Shown here one piece after another: positions 8,937 through 19,407 of a stretch of 64,000 bases of DNA. A program made the translations under genes and the position numbers. The stretch is from the NCBI GenBank assembly GCA_963736235.1, contig CAVTOR010000030.1:1-64000 (forward strand). The letters run 5' to 3'. Numbering within the stretch: position 1 is the stretch's first letter; the number at the start of each line of letters is the position of its first letter. Under the pieces are notes generated by a model, which was not told the origin of the DNA, did not search any database, and saw only the letters and a program-made list of their open reading frames with translations. Source of the DNA: CAVORB01 sp963736235 (GTDB taxonomy: Bacteria; Pseudomonadota; Gammaproteobacteria; Chromatiales; Chromatiaceae).

Positions 8937-9380
8937 TTGGTTGCATAGGGTCTGTGGCCCACATTCGGGCACTGATCGTTGGCCATCTTCCTGAATCAGC
9001 ACGCCACCCAAGAAGCGCGGTTCTTGGGTAGCTTCGGTTTTAATCGCTTACACGCTCGAACATGGCTTCACATCCATGTGCCGCGGGAAGGGTTGAGTTG
9101 AAATGCGTTTCCTTGGAGTGACCGGCGTCGATGTCACGTATTTCGCCATGGCGGAAACGAACGCAAAAGGTTTGTTGTTGGCGTACTGATCCAGGTGCTT
9201 TCTCGGGCGTCGCCGAAAGGCTCTCTGCATAATGCCCTTGCCGTCACTATGGTTTCAACGAGAATCATCGGATTCATATGACGCAAAACTTACGTGGCAT
9301 ACGGAGGACCGATCAATAGACGCTGATCATTGTCTGTCCGAGGTAGAAAAGATTGTAGCCGTTGGCGTGCTCTGGCGCTG
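8937..9380. other. Intergenic stretch between methyltransferase and GT/sulfotransferase fusion
   Basis: Contains the stem-loop at 9006-9029 and no ORF I can support. A short minus-strand frame near 9048-9230 has no family features. The promoter of the next gene probably lies here, but no clear consensus is visible. Confidence 0.45.
9006..9029 (+). terminator. Stem-loop, possible terminator
   Basis: Perfect 9-bp inverted repeat ACCCAAGAA / TTCTTGGGT around a 6-base loop, 70 bases after the methyltransferase stop. A short T-run (GGTTTT) follows after ~7 bases, so termination is plausible but not strong. Confidence 0.45.
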
Positions 9381-11141
9381 ATGGGAACGTCAGATCCCCT
9401 CTGCTTTGTTTTCGTGTGTCAGGCAGGGGAACTCGAGATAAAGGCCGGACTTCTGGCGGCCTCGCTGCAACGTTCCCTGGGGCGGGCGGCAGAACTTGTC
9501 GCTGCCGTCCCTGTGCCTAGTTCACGCTGGGGTGATCTGCTGCCCTTGACAAAGGCACTGCTGGATCAACTGCATGTCCGCATGGTTGAGATCGAGAACC
9601 GGATAGACGACAGCTACGGTCACGGGAACAAGGTCTCGGCACTCGCCGCCGGGGCCAACGTTGGCCGGACGATCTTTCTCGACAGCGACATTATGTGCTT
9701 GCGCGCGCCGGATCAGGAGGCCTTCTCTGCGTCCTTCTGCGCGAAGCCCGCGGATCTTGGCACCTGGGGTGAAGTCGAGGGGCAGTGGGAGGAGGTCTAT
9801 CGGCTTTTCGGACTCGCTTTGCCGTCACGACGCGTCGTGACCACGGTTTCCGGGCAGTTATCGCCACCCTATTTCAACGCCGGCGTCATCGCCGTGGAAG
9901 ATGCGCCAGCTTTTGCGCGGTGCTGGGAGGAGGCATGCATCCGGGTAGATCGTGCGGACAACATCCCGCGCAAGAGACCTTGGCTTGACCAGATCGCGTT
10001 GCCTGTTGCGGTGGAAAGGCTCGGCCTGGACTTCCGCGTGCTGAGCGATTCTTACAACTTCCCCGCCCACCTGAGGCCGCTCCCGAACGCCTCGCCGGTG
10101 TTTTGTCACTACCATTCGCCGGAAGTCCTGCGGCGAGAGCCCGTTTTGACTGCCTTGGTTCGCCAACTCGCCGCGGATCACCCTCCACTTGCAGGGCTCG
10201 TTCGGCGGGGCGGGGACGAGTGGCGTCGGGTGTTGGCGGCGCCGAGACGCCTGTCCCCGCCGAAACGACCGATGCCCTGGCGTCACTGGCTGAACGGGAG
10301 GGAGAGAAGGTCGGAAATGCCGGGTAGGCAGCCCGAGGTGCTGATCACAGGTATTCCTCGCAGCGGTACCAGCCTGCTATGCCGATTGCTGCACGAGCAG
10401 CCGGACTGCGTGGTCGTCAACGAGCCGGCCGAGATTTTCGGGCCCCTGACCAACTGTGAGAACCCGTGGTGGATCGCGTGCTATTACCGCGAGCTCAGGC
10501 GCGACATCCTCGAAGGGGAGGCGATCGAGAACAAGGTGGAGGATGGCAGGATCGTTGAGGATACGCGCAAGCTAGATCGACGTGCGCGTTACCATCCCCG
10601 CGTGAGCCGATCCGACTTCCTGCTCGGGACCAAGAACACGCTCCTTTATCTCGCACGGATTCCCGTTATCCGACGCGCGCTGCCCGAGGCCCCGATCATT
10701 GCCTGCGTGCGCCACCCATTGGACACCCTGGCTTCGTGGAAGGACAGCTTCGCCCACCTCCGCGACGTGAAACTGGATGCGTTCCCCGTGTCGTATGCAG
10801 ACAACGCCTTCTTGTCTGGACGTGACAGACGGCGGCTGCGGCACATTGTCGAGACAGAAGACCCTTCCCAGCGCCGCGCCCTGCTCTGGGCCCACTTGGC
10901 CGAGACGATCGAGACCCACCGCGAGAGTCTTGTTATCGTGAAGTACGAGGATCTGGTCGCCGATCCTGTAACCGAGATGCGGCGTATCCTCGGCGCGGTT
11001 CCGGGCTTCGACGTCTCGGCCCTCCGGCTCCCGGCGCTCACGCTTCGCACCCGCCGTGAGTTGCTCGACGAGGCGGATATGCGGGCTGCCGCCGATCTCT
11101 GCGGGCGAGAGGCGGCGTATTTTGGCTACGACCTGCCATGA
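9381..11141 (+). CDS. GT-A-type glycosyltransferase / sulfotransferase fusion
   Basis: ~586 residues. The N-terminal half (~1-300) has the look of a GT-A glycosyltransferase: it begins with LCFVFVCQAG and carries a DxD-like metal site in TIFLDSDIMCL (~100), then SPPYFNAGVIAV, like GT8-type enzymes. The C-terminal half (~320-585) is a sulfotransferase, with 5'-phosphosulfate loop LITGIPRSGTSLLCRLL at ~320 and 3'-phosphate motif CVRHPLDTLASW. One protein may thus add a sugar and sulfate it or a neighbour. The frame also opens at a TTG at 9330; I prefer ATG 9381, which places the first beta strand 5-6 residues in. Its stop overlaps the next start by 4 bases (ATGA). Confidence 0.75.
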   Translation: MGTSDPLCFVFVCQAGELEIKAGLLAASLQRSLGRAAELVAAVPVPSSRWGDLLPLTKALLDQLHVRMVEIENRIDDSYGHGNKVSALAAGANVGRTIFLDSDIMCLRAPDQEAFSASFCAKPADLGTWGEVEGQWEEVYRLFGLALPSRRVVTTVSGQLSPPYFNAGVIAVEDAPAFARCWEEACIRVDRADNIPRKRPWLDQIALPVAVERLGLDFRVLSDSYNFPAHLRPLPNASPVFCHYHSPEVLRREPVLTALVRQLAADHPPLAGLVRRGGDEWRRVLAAPRRLSPPKRPMPWRHWLNGRERRSEMPGRQPEVLITGIPRSGTSLLCRLLHEQPDCVVVNEPAEIFGPLTNCENPWWIACYYRELRRDILEGEAIENKVEDGRIVEDTRKLDRRARYHPRVSRSDFLLGTKNTLLYLARIPVIRRALPEAPIIACVRHPLDTLASWKDSFAHLRDVKLDAFPVSYADNAFLSGRDRRRLRHIVETEDPSQRRALLWAHLAETIETHRESLVIVKYEDLVADPVTEMRRILGAVPGFDVSALRLPALTLRTRRELLDEADMRAAADLCGREAAYFGYDLP

Positions 11142-12013
11142 GCCCTGATCGCGGATTCATGACTGCCGAGGCGAAAACACTCCTGATCGCCAGCGTCTTC
11201 GCCCCGTCCTCCAACAACGCGGACTGGTATCGGCTGCAAAGTGCCTTCGTAAGGGAGACGACGGACGTCGCGTACGATTATCAGGTTTTGCTGAACGGGG
11301 CGGACCCGAAGGATTTCGGCGGGGCGCGAATCATGCGCGCCAATCGGGACAACCTCGGCCATAGCGCGGCGCTCGATCAGGTGCTCGATCACTTCCGCTC
11401 GCACAAGTACGACGCCTATCTCGTTCTCGACAGCGACTGTTTCCCGGTGAGGCGCGGGTGGTATGGCGTTCTGACCAAACAGATGCAGGGTTTCGGCAAG
11501 TCCGGAGCGGCCGTCGTCCGAACCGAGAACCTGGACGTGTTTCCGCACCCGAGCGCTTTCTTCATGCTCCCTGAGGTTCTGGGTGACCCCAGGCTGGACT
11601 TCCGGGTCTCGAACCGCACACGGACACTCCTTGGCGAAGAGGTATCCGACGTCGGCGGCAACATGCAATCCTGGGACAGCCTGCTACCGCTCCTACGCAC
11701 CAACCTGGTCAACCTGCATCCAGTTGCTGCCGCTGTCTACCACCACCTGTTCTACCATCACGGCGGCGGTAGCCGGGCCTTTACTTTCCGCGTGCTGAAA
11801 CGCTTTCGTTATTACGATCATTGGTACGACACGGATCGTCAGGACGCCCACGGGGAAGCCCTCTACCATGCGCTCATGAAGGACCCGGTGCGCTTCATCG
11901 GTCGGCTGATGGGCGAGCAGCAGGGCCTAACAGACCGGCTGCTGGCGCTGCTCTGCTTGCGAGGCCGTCAGGACCGACTGGTGCGGCCGTTCCTCAAGAC
12001 GCCCTTGCGCTGA
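11138..12013 (+). CDS. Putative glycosyltransferase with DSD motif
   Basis: 291 residues with a GT-A-like arrangement: the N-terminal strand TLLIASVFAPSSNNADWYRL, a donor-binding region ending in DAYLVLDSDCFPVRRGW (~100-116) with the DSD metal ligand, and an aromatic/His-rich section (VYHHLFYHHGG) where acceptor binding is common. I cannot match it to a named GT family. It overlaps the preceding fusion gene by 4 bases, so the two are co-translated; ATG 11159 is a possible alternative start. It is last in the plus-strand group before the convergent minus-strand genes. Confidence 0.6.
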   Translation: MSPDRGFMTAEAKTLLIASVFAPSSNNADWYRLQSAFVRETTDVAYDYQVLLNGADPKDFGGARIMRANRDNLGHSAALDQVLDHFRSHKYDAYLVLDSDCFPVRRGWYGVLTKQMQGFGKSGAAVVRTENLDVFPHPSAFFMLPEVLGDPRLDFRVSNRTRTLLGEEVSDVGGNMQSWDSLLPLLRTNLVNLHPVAAAVYHHLFYHHGGGSRAFTFRVLKRFRYYDHWYDTDRQDAHGEALYHALMKDPVRFIGRLMGEQQGLTDRLLALLCLRGRQDRLVRPFLKTPLR

Positions 12014-12040
12014 CACGGATCAAGCTCGGGAGACGATCGC

Positions 12041-12724
12041 TCAGACGCCATTCTGAAGGGATTCGGCCATCTTCTGAATCTCGTTCGGGCGCATTTTGCG
12101 TTCATTGTGCCCCTTACGAATAAAGGCGATCTTGGGATAGAAGCACAGGCTCTCGATGCTCCAGTCCCACACATCGGGCTCCCGCCCCGGGATCCAGTGA
12201 CAGTTCAGGCCGTCCACCCTGTCCTTGAGGAAGGATACCCCCGTCTTGCCCGAGTTGAGGTCAGTCCAGTTCCCGCCGAAGTGGCGCCAATAGGAGGTTT
12301 GCAGGTCCTCCACGACGTAGAGTCCACCGTCGCGCAGCAGCGGAAACAAGGCCAGGAAGCTTGCGAGGACGTGGGCGTTCATGTGACTCCCGTCATCGAT
12401 CACGATGTCGAATCCTCCCACTTGCTCCGAGAGCCTTTTCAGCAACCCGGCGTCGGTCTGATCTCCTTGATGAACGCGCACCCTGCCGCCAGAAAAATGC
12501 CGCTTGTCGGCGATATCCAGACCAACAATCTGGCCGCGCCGGAAATAACGCTCCCACACCCGAAGTGAGGCCCCCTCGAATACGCCGATCTCGAGCAGAC
12601 TGATCGCCTTTCGACGCCACGGACGAAAATGTGCCTCATAGTGCGGCATGTAACCATGCCCGAGTTTGTCAGTGCCGCATTTGGCGGCGAGTTGCTCAAG
12701 GCTGGGTGCAAGGAGGTCAAACAT
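12041..12724 (-). CDS. Class I SAM O-methyltransferase, MycE/TylF-like
   Basis: 227 residues. Motif I is LLEIGVFEGASLRVW, followed by IVGLDIAD (SAM ribose acid), a GDQTD stretch and FDIVIDDGSHM, the acidic/His cluster that in macrolide-sugar methyltransferases (MycE group) supplies the divalent metal site; VVEDLQTSYWRHFGG follows. These enzymes methylate sugar hydroxyls, so O-methylation of the polysaccharide is likely. It is the last of four minus-strand genes (18958 to 12041), 170 bases after the SGNH gene; a 7-bp inverted repeat at 12798-12817 sits in that gap. Confidence 0.78.
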   Translation of the reverse strand: MFDLLAPSLEQLAAKCGTDKLGHGYMPHYEAHFRPWRRKAISLLEIGVFEGASLRVWERYFRRGQIVGLDIADKRHFSGGRVRVHQGDQTDAGLLKRLSEQVGGFDIVIDDGSHMNAHVLASFLALFPLLRDGGLYVVEDLQTSYWRHFGGNWTDLNSGKTGVSFLKDRVDGLNCHWIPGREPDVWDWSIESLCFYPKIAFIRKGHNERKMRPNEIQKMAESLQNGV

Positions 12725-12894
12725 GCGGTTCTGCTTCTTCCCTTTGGTCGGAATCCCCGTGCCAGATGACGTTTGGGCATCGGGTTCTCGTTAGAGATCT
12801 CATTCAGCAAAATGAGACCTATCGTGAGCGAGTCAAGCTCAAAGTAGGGCTCCGAACGCATTAGCCTGCTCGAAACGGCAGCAGGTGTTGTCGC

Positions 12895-14115
12895 TTAGTG
12901 GAGCACGTCCACTCTCCCCAGCTCTGAGAGCCACATTTGCGATACGAACTGGGCCCCATTGTCGTTGTAGACGAAGATAAGATCGTCGGCGCCGATGCGG
13001 GGTACAAGCTCGGTGAAAAAGCGGACGTACTCTTCCTGGCGCAAATCGTTGGTCATGATGTAGGTCAGGGATCGGTAGCCCGGGGCGAGATGGTCTGCCG
13101 TGAATGTGGTGAACGAGTTCCCGATCACCAGGGCGGTCCGTTGGGACAGTGGGTTATCGCTCGTGATGACTCCGAACTGTTGAGCCCGCTCGAAGTAGTC
13201 ACGGATGTACTCAGGAGTTCGGGGTTGCCTCCGCAACTGAAAGGCCGTGTAGGGGTACGCGGTGAACTCCAGTGCTCGCGTGAAGCCAAGCAAGTTCATT
13301 ATGTCGTGCGTGACGGTGGCGCCCAGCACGTTCTCTTCGTAGTCCGCGTTGACGGCGATCCCAAGCCGATTCAGCGCCTCGCGCCCCAACCAATGCGCGC
13401 TCTTTCCTGCGTAGTGGAAGTTTTCTCGCGGATAAAAGTTACCATTGTATTTTTGCTGCAGGAACTCCTTGTAGGGATAAATCGCGATACTCCCGCCTTC
13501 CTGCGCGGAGCGAACGATCGCCTCGGAGACGCTGTTCTCCTGCTCATACTGGGCGCATCGCTCACGATAACGGCGCGGAACCGCGAGGGTAAATTTCTCC
13601 GGATACAAGGTGGGTTTGCTCGGCACGATCAACAAAGCCACGTGTTTGTGGGTACGGGCAAAGTGCTGGAGAATTTGCGCCCAGGCATCGGCCGAAACGG
13701 CGGCGACTTGGGCGTCCATCCCGTGCACGCACAAGGTCTCTAACACGGAGAACGGCTCCGACTTGAAGGAAGTGACGAAAACGTAGCCATCCTTTCCAAG
13801 GCTCACGTCTGGGGAGGGGCTGTCGCGGAAGACGTAGAACAGCAGCTTGCGGTGCAGGCGGTTGAGCTCCAGCGCGAAACCGAAGTGGTCATTCAGATAT
13901 TGGTCCAGTTCGTCGAAGAACCGGGTGTCCTTCCTGGCCGCAAACGGTGCCGGGAGCTCAACCAGTGGACGGTTCTCCCACCGCGATCGAGCCGCGTGGT
14001 CCGTGAACCATGAAACCATGGCGGGTATCGCGAGCAGCAGGGAGAACGCGACCGTGAGAACCCTTGCTCCGGCATCGTACGGGTAGCTTCTTGCTTTGCG
14101 AGTGCGCGGCGCCAT
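12895..14115 (-). CDS. AlgJ/AlgX-like SGNH-type polysaccharide O-acetyltransferase
   Basis: 406 residues with one N-terminal signal-anchor (VLTVAFSLLLAIPAMVSWF, ~19-37) directing the rest to the periplasm. The pattern resembles AlgJ/AlgX: the SLGKDGYVFVTS segment after an N-terminal helix region, the VALLIVPSKPTLYP strand, FHYAGKSAHW near the catalytic DxH position, and LVIGNSFTTFTAD carrying the probable nucleophile Ser. The usual Asp of DxH appears as Asn (ENFH), so the dyad assignment is uncertain. It lies 3 bases downstream of the MBOAT gene; in alginate-type systems the MBOAT protein passes acetyl across the membrane to such a protein. Function by family and context: acetylating the exported polymer. 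Confidence 0.75.
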   Translation of the reverse strand: MAPRTRKARSYPYDAGARVLTVAFSLLLAIPAMVSWFTDHAARSRWENRPLVELPAPFAARKDTRFFDELDQYLNDHFGFALELNRLHRKLLFYVFRDSPSPDVSLGKDGYVFVTSFKSEPFSVLETLCVHGMDAQVAAVSADAWAQILQHFARTHKHVALLIVPSKPTLYPEKFTLAVPRRYRERCAQYEQENSVSEAIVRSAQEGGSIAIYPYKEFLQQKYNGNFYPRENFHYAGKSAHWLGREALNRLGIAVNADYEENVLGATVTHDIMNLLGFTRALEFTAYPYTAFQLRRQPRTPEYIRDYFERAQQFGVITSDNPLSQRTALVIGNSFTTFTADHLAPGYRSLTYIMTNDLRQEEYVRFFTELVPRIGADDLIFVYNDNGAQFVSQMWLSELGRVDVLH

Positions 14116-14118
14116 GGA

Positions 14119-15547
14119 TCAAAATCGGAAGTAGATGAATGGATTATAAGTGCCGGAGGCGATGTACATCGAGCAGATGAAGATCAGTCCCAGCGCGAAG
14201 ATCAGGTCCGTCGCGAGGCGAACGGTCCCCCCCGGTTCGGTTCTACGGCAAATCTCCATGCTGCGGTCCGTCACCAATCGGGTGACGAGGAAGCGTGCGG
14301 CAGGCGTTGCAGCCAAGACACCTAGAATGCCGAAGAAGAGCTGTTGGTGGGTGACGTGCTCCCAGAATCCAGGAGCGGTGGAAGACGCCGGGGTCAGCAT
14401 CACCATGTGGCCGATAAATGCCCTGGCCTGACCGAAGGTTTCAGCGCGGAAGAGCACCCAGCCGAATAGGACCGCCAGGATCGCGTAGAGATGCCGCAGG
14501 CCCCGCGGTGTCATCAGGAGAAAGCGCGAGAAACCAAGGCGCTCGATAATGAGCAACAGGCCGTGATAAAGGCCCCAGACCACGAATGTCCAGCTCGCGC
14601 CGTGCCAGAGACCGCACAGCAGGAAGACGACGAGCAGGTTGCGATAGGTCTTGAAGGCGCCGTTGCGATTGCCGCCCAATGGGACATACAGGTAGTCGCG
14701 GAACCAGGACGACAGCGACATGTGCCAGCGGCGCCAGAACTCGGTGATCGATTGAGAGATATAGGGGTAGTTGAAGTTGTGGGGAAACTTGAACCCCATC
14801 ATCAGGCCAAGCCCGATGGCCATATTGGAATAGCCGGCGAAGTCGAAGTAGATCTGGAGCGTATAGGCGAGCGCCCCGGTCCAGGCGATCTGAGTGGAAA
14901 GCGAGTCGAGCGGGAGGCCAAAAATTCCATCGGCGACGCCCGCGACATTGTTGGCGACCAGGACCTTTTGGCTCAGCCCTACGGCGAAGAACATCAAGCC
15001 ATGGAATGCGTAATTGAAATGAACCGCACGGCGCCGAATCTGGCGTGCGACGGATGCGTAACGCACGATCGGTCCGGCAATGAGCTGCGGGAACATCATG
15101 ATGTAAAGCGCCAGATCCCACACGTTTTTGGCCGGCGGCGCTCTTGTGTCGATAGACGTCGACCAGGTAAGAGATGGATTGAAACGTGAAAAAGGAGATG
15201 CCCAATGGTAAATGGGGTACAAGATTCGGATCGAGCTGTTTCAGCCCGAGCAGGTCGAAAACGAGAAATCCGAAATATTTGAAATAGACTAATAGCAATA
15301 AGTTGGCGGCAATACCAATCGCCAGGGGCAGCTTGCTTCTGTGCTCATTAGCGGAAGAAATCTTCCGGCCCGCGATGTAGTTGATCGCGACCGAAAGTAA
15401 AAGCACAAGTACAAAGACTCCCTCTCCCCATACATAAAACAGTGCGCTGAAAGCCAGCAACATCGTGTTGCGATAGGGCAGCAGCGTGTAGCAAAGCAGG
15501 AACGCGGGTAAGAAAAAGAAAAGGAAGGATACGGAAGAAAAGACCAT
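14119..15547 (-). CDS. MBOAT-family acyltransferase (AlgI-like), frameshifted
   Basis: Membrane-bound O-acyltransferase that would supply acetyl groups for the partner SGNH protein. The first ~140 residues (VFSSVSFLFFFLPAFLLCY to LVDVYRHKSAAGQ) are in one frame and the remainder (NVWDLALYIMMFPQLIAGP to YNPFIYFRF) in another. The shift falls at the five-base T run 15125-15129 (A run on the coding strand); removing one base joins both parts into ~475 residues, the normal AlgI length. Multiple membrane helices are evident, and the MBOAT catalytic His lies in LCGLWHGASWTFVVWG. Either a sequence error or a recent inactivating indel; the otherwise perfect second half favours error. Confidence 0.8.
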
Positions 15548-15648
15548 GCTGTAGCGCTTCCCGGCTAGGTTGCAGTCAGTCGATCCAAGAGTCGCGCTTT
15601 TTGGGGTGGCGTGTTGATTTTTTCCAAAATAGCGGATAGTCCAGCGTC

Positions 15649-18600
15649 TTAGAGCAGGCTCGCCAGGTCTGGATGCTTGCCGATGGAGGGATGCGACTCG
15701 CTGGCAAGCCCAAACTGCTCGTAAAGCTCTTGCGCGTAAGCCGCGGCACGGGCACGCACCTCATGGTCGAGATCGAAGCGGTCTCTCACCTGTTTCTGGA
15801 CACGCATGATCTCCGTGAGCTGGGAGAGATCAAAGCGGGATAGGGTCACGCTCGTATCGTGCCGCCGATGCAGATTGAGGGGTTCCGGGCTGAACGCCAC
15901 GCGCCCGCCGCCGAGCAGCTCGACGTATGTCGCCCAGTCACCGGCGACCTTGTATTGAACCAGTGCGTCGATGTGCTTGCTCAACACCGCCACGAGGGGC
16001 TGGCGCCGAAACAGGACCCCGCTGACGTTCGGAATCGTGTTCTTGATGGCGAGCGCCTCGCGGATCTCCGCGAGCCCGGATGTAATGTACTGGTGCTCCC
16101 AGCGTTCTCGGGAGATATCCGCGACGTATTCGCCGTAGTGGCTGGCGAGAACGTTGCCAGCGCCATCGATCTGCTTGGATTGCGTGTAGCTGAGCACGAC
16201 GTCCGGATCGGAAAGCCCTCGCAGTGCGACCTCAAGGAAGTTTGGTTCGGCTAAGTCGTCCGCCTCCGCGATCCAGACGAATTCGCCACGTGCAAGCTGA
16301 ACGCCCTTGAGCCATTGGCGGAACACGGACCCGGAGTTTGCGTCGTTGATAATCAGCTGCGCCTCGGGAAAAAGCTTGTACAGCTCGGTCTCCAGCCACT
16401 CGCGGCTGCCGTCCGTGGATGCGTCATCGAGCACGATGACCTCGTACACGGGAACTGACTGGGCGACGATGGAGGCGAGGCGCTGCTGAAGGTAGTCGCG
16501 GTAGTTGTAGTTCGGTACGACGACGGAAACCCTGGGTGGGGGGGCGCTGGTGGCGGACAGCAGGTCGAAGACATAACGCCGGAAACCGAAATCTCGACTG
16601 ATGATCGCTTTTCCGGCCGCTCCTGCGCGGTTTCTTCGCGTGTCATCTTCCAGCATGTCGGCCACGGCGCGGGCAAACGCGCTCGTGTCGAAAGCAGGGA
16701 CCAGGGTTACGCAATGCTCGGCGGCGAGAGCCGTAAACCCTCCCGCGCCCTCGAAGCCCACGGCCGGAACGCCAACCTCTAGCGCTTCCAGAACGACCGA
16801 GGGAAAGGGATCTTCCCGCGAGGTCATCGCATAGAGGTCTGCCCCTGCGTAAAAGACGTCCGTCTCGGTTTCGTGGCCAGTGAAGTGGAAACGCGATAAC
16901 AGACCGGCGTTGCAGATCCGCTCAAGCACGGCCCGTTCGAGATCGAGGTCCAGGTTGCCGACCCAGACGAATGCGACATGCGCACGCTCAGCGCATACTT
17001 TGGTGCCTGCCTCGACGAAGAGATCGAGTCCTTTCCTTCGGTCCCCGTAGCCGATGCCAATGACAATCTCCGTCTCGGGAGCGACGCCGATGCGTTCCCG
17101 CAAGCGTTGTCGTGCCGCCTCCCGCTCCGATGGCGCTCGGATGGCGTTGCGCTTGTACAGGCCTTGGGGACGCACGACGACTTTCTCGTCGGGTAGGCGC
17201 GTGAAACGCTCGAATCCCCGGCGGACCGGCTCGGCCGGAAACACGATCTTGTCCGCGCACTCGGCGATGGTTCGCGCATGCGATCGCAAACCGTGGGCGC
17301 TGATCAGGTCAGGTAGCTCATGAATCAGGGAGACAACGCGTATGCCGGCGTCTCGCAACGGGCGAGTGAACAATCCGGACGCGGTGGTGTTGACGATGGC
17401 GTCGGTGAATCCGTCGGCACTGAGCCGCGCGGCCAGAGAACGCGCCTGCGCACCGTCCTGCGGTACGCCCTCTAGCACGTCTACCGAGGTGAGCGCGCGA
17501 AAGTCCTCCAGTAGCGTCCCGTCGCCCAGCACGATCATGTGCACGCGGTACACGAGGTATCTCTTTCAGGGTGCGGACGAGGTTCAGGGCGAGGTACTGG
17601 GCGCCATGTGAATGCGCGTCATGGGAAACAACCAGCAGCTTGCGCATTCGCTGCACGCGCGCCGCTTGGAGTGCGTCGCGCGTCGCTTGCAAGTAGGCGT
17701 ATCCGTAGCGTTGGTCGGGCTCAAGGTGCGCGCCTTCGGCCCACTCGTTCCACGCGTTCACGAACACCAGCCGCTCGCTAGGTTCGGAGAAGCGGGCGAT
17801 CGTGTCCCGGGTGGCGTTCTCGAGCCACTCTCTGTAGCCACTGGGGGAGGAGCCCAGGTATATAGCGCCGCTTCCGAGGCGTCGCGCTTCGTTGTCCCAT
17901 GAGGGGTTGACACCTCGATACAGCGGGTACTTGGGCGTGGAATAGTCGCGGCTGCGCAATGGAAACACGGTCCAGTCGAAGACGATTCCACGGAATTCGG
18001 GATCGAGGGCGTCGACGTGGTCGGTGATGACCGGGGGGTTAGCGCTGTTGGGGGGGAACTCGATCGCGACATCCATGCCATACACCTTCGGGTCTTTCGA
18101 CTCGAATGATTGAGTGCAGGCCAGAACAAACTTCGCCCAGTCCGTTGCTCCGGCACCATTGCCGCCAGCGCGCTGCTGTTTCGGCCGGATTTGGGCAGCA
18201 GATCTGCGGCCGGTACACGATCAATAGCGGCCGATCCTTGACGCGGATATAGCGCCGGTCGCGCAGGTATCTGGAGACATATCGCGATAAAGGCGATATC
18301 GTCGTCGGCTGAATGGTCTTGCCGGATCAGGAGGTCGTGATCGCGACCGTCCCAGCGCCGGCTCCAGTTCTCGTTCGCCCAGCAGAGGCAGAAGGGGAAG
18401 TCGAGGCTATCGTCGTCGAAGAAATTCGACGCACGGGTGTTTCCAGCAGCGCCTGCCCCCCGAACCAGTAAAAGTAGAACGCGAATCCGCCGACGCCATA
18501 CAACTTCGCGAGCTCGACCTGCCGATGCTGGACGGCCGGCGTCCCTTAGGTCGTAGAAGCCGAGCTCGCCAGGCGAATCGGGGCTGGTAATGCCCGCGGA

Positions 18601-18958
18601 AACCTGGGCTTGCCACGCGGATGACGTTCGTCCATTCCGTGAAGCCCTCGCCCCACCAAGCATCGTTTTCCGGGATGGGATGGAACTGCGGGAGATAAAA
18701 TGCGATCAGCTGGACCGGCGGCGCGGTGAGCGGCGGGGCCTCGAGCAAAGGCACCGGCGGTTCGTCGCGAAGGGCCCTGGTCGCGGCAAGGGATTCGCTT
18801 GGGTCACGGTGCGAGTTCCAGGCAATGTAGGCGTCCGTATGCCGGAAAACCCACGGGAAGAGTTCGAAGAGGCGCCTCTGTAAACGCTGCTTGCGCGGGA
18901 TATCAATGGGCAGGCGCCGCCAAGCCCTCCGCAGAAATTCATTGATCATGTCCAGCAC
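15649..18958 (-). CDS. WbsX / GT4 / GT2 multidomain glycosyltransferase, several frameshifts
   Basis: Three overlapping frames plus the intact ORF 15649-17553 form one gene of ~1,100 codons. Order: WbsX-like domain (VQLIAFYLPQFHP, WWGEGFTEWTNV, CWANENWSRRWDG, FVNAWNEWAEGAHLEPDQR); a GT4 domain beginning MRKLLVVSHDAHSHGAQY and continuing in the next frame with GDRRKGLDLFVEAG and SREDPFPSVVLEALEVGVP; and a C-terminal GT2 domain (VSVVVPNYNYRDYL, VIVLDDASTDGS, WIAEADD). Shifts fall near 18582, 18460-18430, 18280, 18220, 18080 and 17555, so at least six indels are needed. The 3' 1.9 kb is clean. This clustering could be poor sequence quality or a decaying gene. The architecture parallels the fusion at 1307-6772, with modules in a different order. 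Confidence 0.72.
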
Positions 18959-19407
18959 GGTTCGATCGGCGGTTGCGCAGCTCGAGTGGCGTCGCGGATG
19001 GCAAATGATTGAAGTGGGCTTCGATCCGCGCGTAGCCAGGGCGGTAGCTGGAGGCGGCGGCCACCGGGGCTGACATTCTAGCTCTCGCGTTCATTGAATG
19101 CAGACTGGATCCGGGCCTCTTTGCAGAGGGTGGACATGGTACGGCGAACATCGACTGTCTTGTCACCGGCTTGAGCTCGCTTGATCCTCGAAGTCCCGTG
19201 GTTTCGGATGAGCGGACCGGGTCATTAGTGGCGGCTCACTCCGAACCGGGCATGCTATCATAAGCGGCTGGTATGCGGTTCATGGTGGTCCCGTGTGTTT
19301 TCAGTGCGATAGCGGGCTGAAAGCACTGATTGCCGGCCTTGTCCTCAGAGCACTCCCCGTACAGATGAACCTGCTCGGCTCGACGCACCCGTATCGGAAA
19401 GTCCTCG
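18959..19407. other. Divergent intergenic region between glycosyltransferase and ABC exporter
   Basis: Lies between the start of the minus-strand glycosyltransferase and the start of the plus-strand permease, so it should hold promoters for both directions. A TATCAT -10-like hexamer occurs near 19255, but no convincing -35 partner. No protein-coding or RNA gene is supported. Confidence 0.4.

Noticed and set aside
9048..9230. Minus-strand 60-residue ORF as a transposase remnant
   Set aside because: It has an Arg-rich segment but no catalytic motif or terminal repeats to support an insertion sequence.
15120..15135. Programmed ribosomal frameshift in the MBOAT gene
   Set aside because: The required shift is +1 at a plain A run; no -1 slippery heptamer is in the right phase and the same kind of indel occurs in many other genes, so error is the simpler reading.
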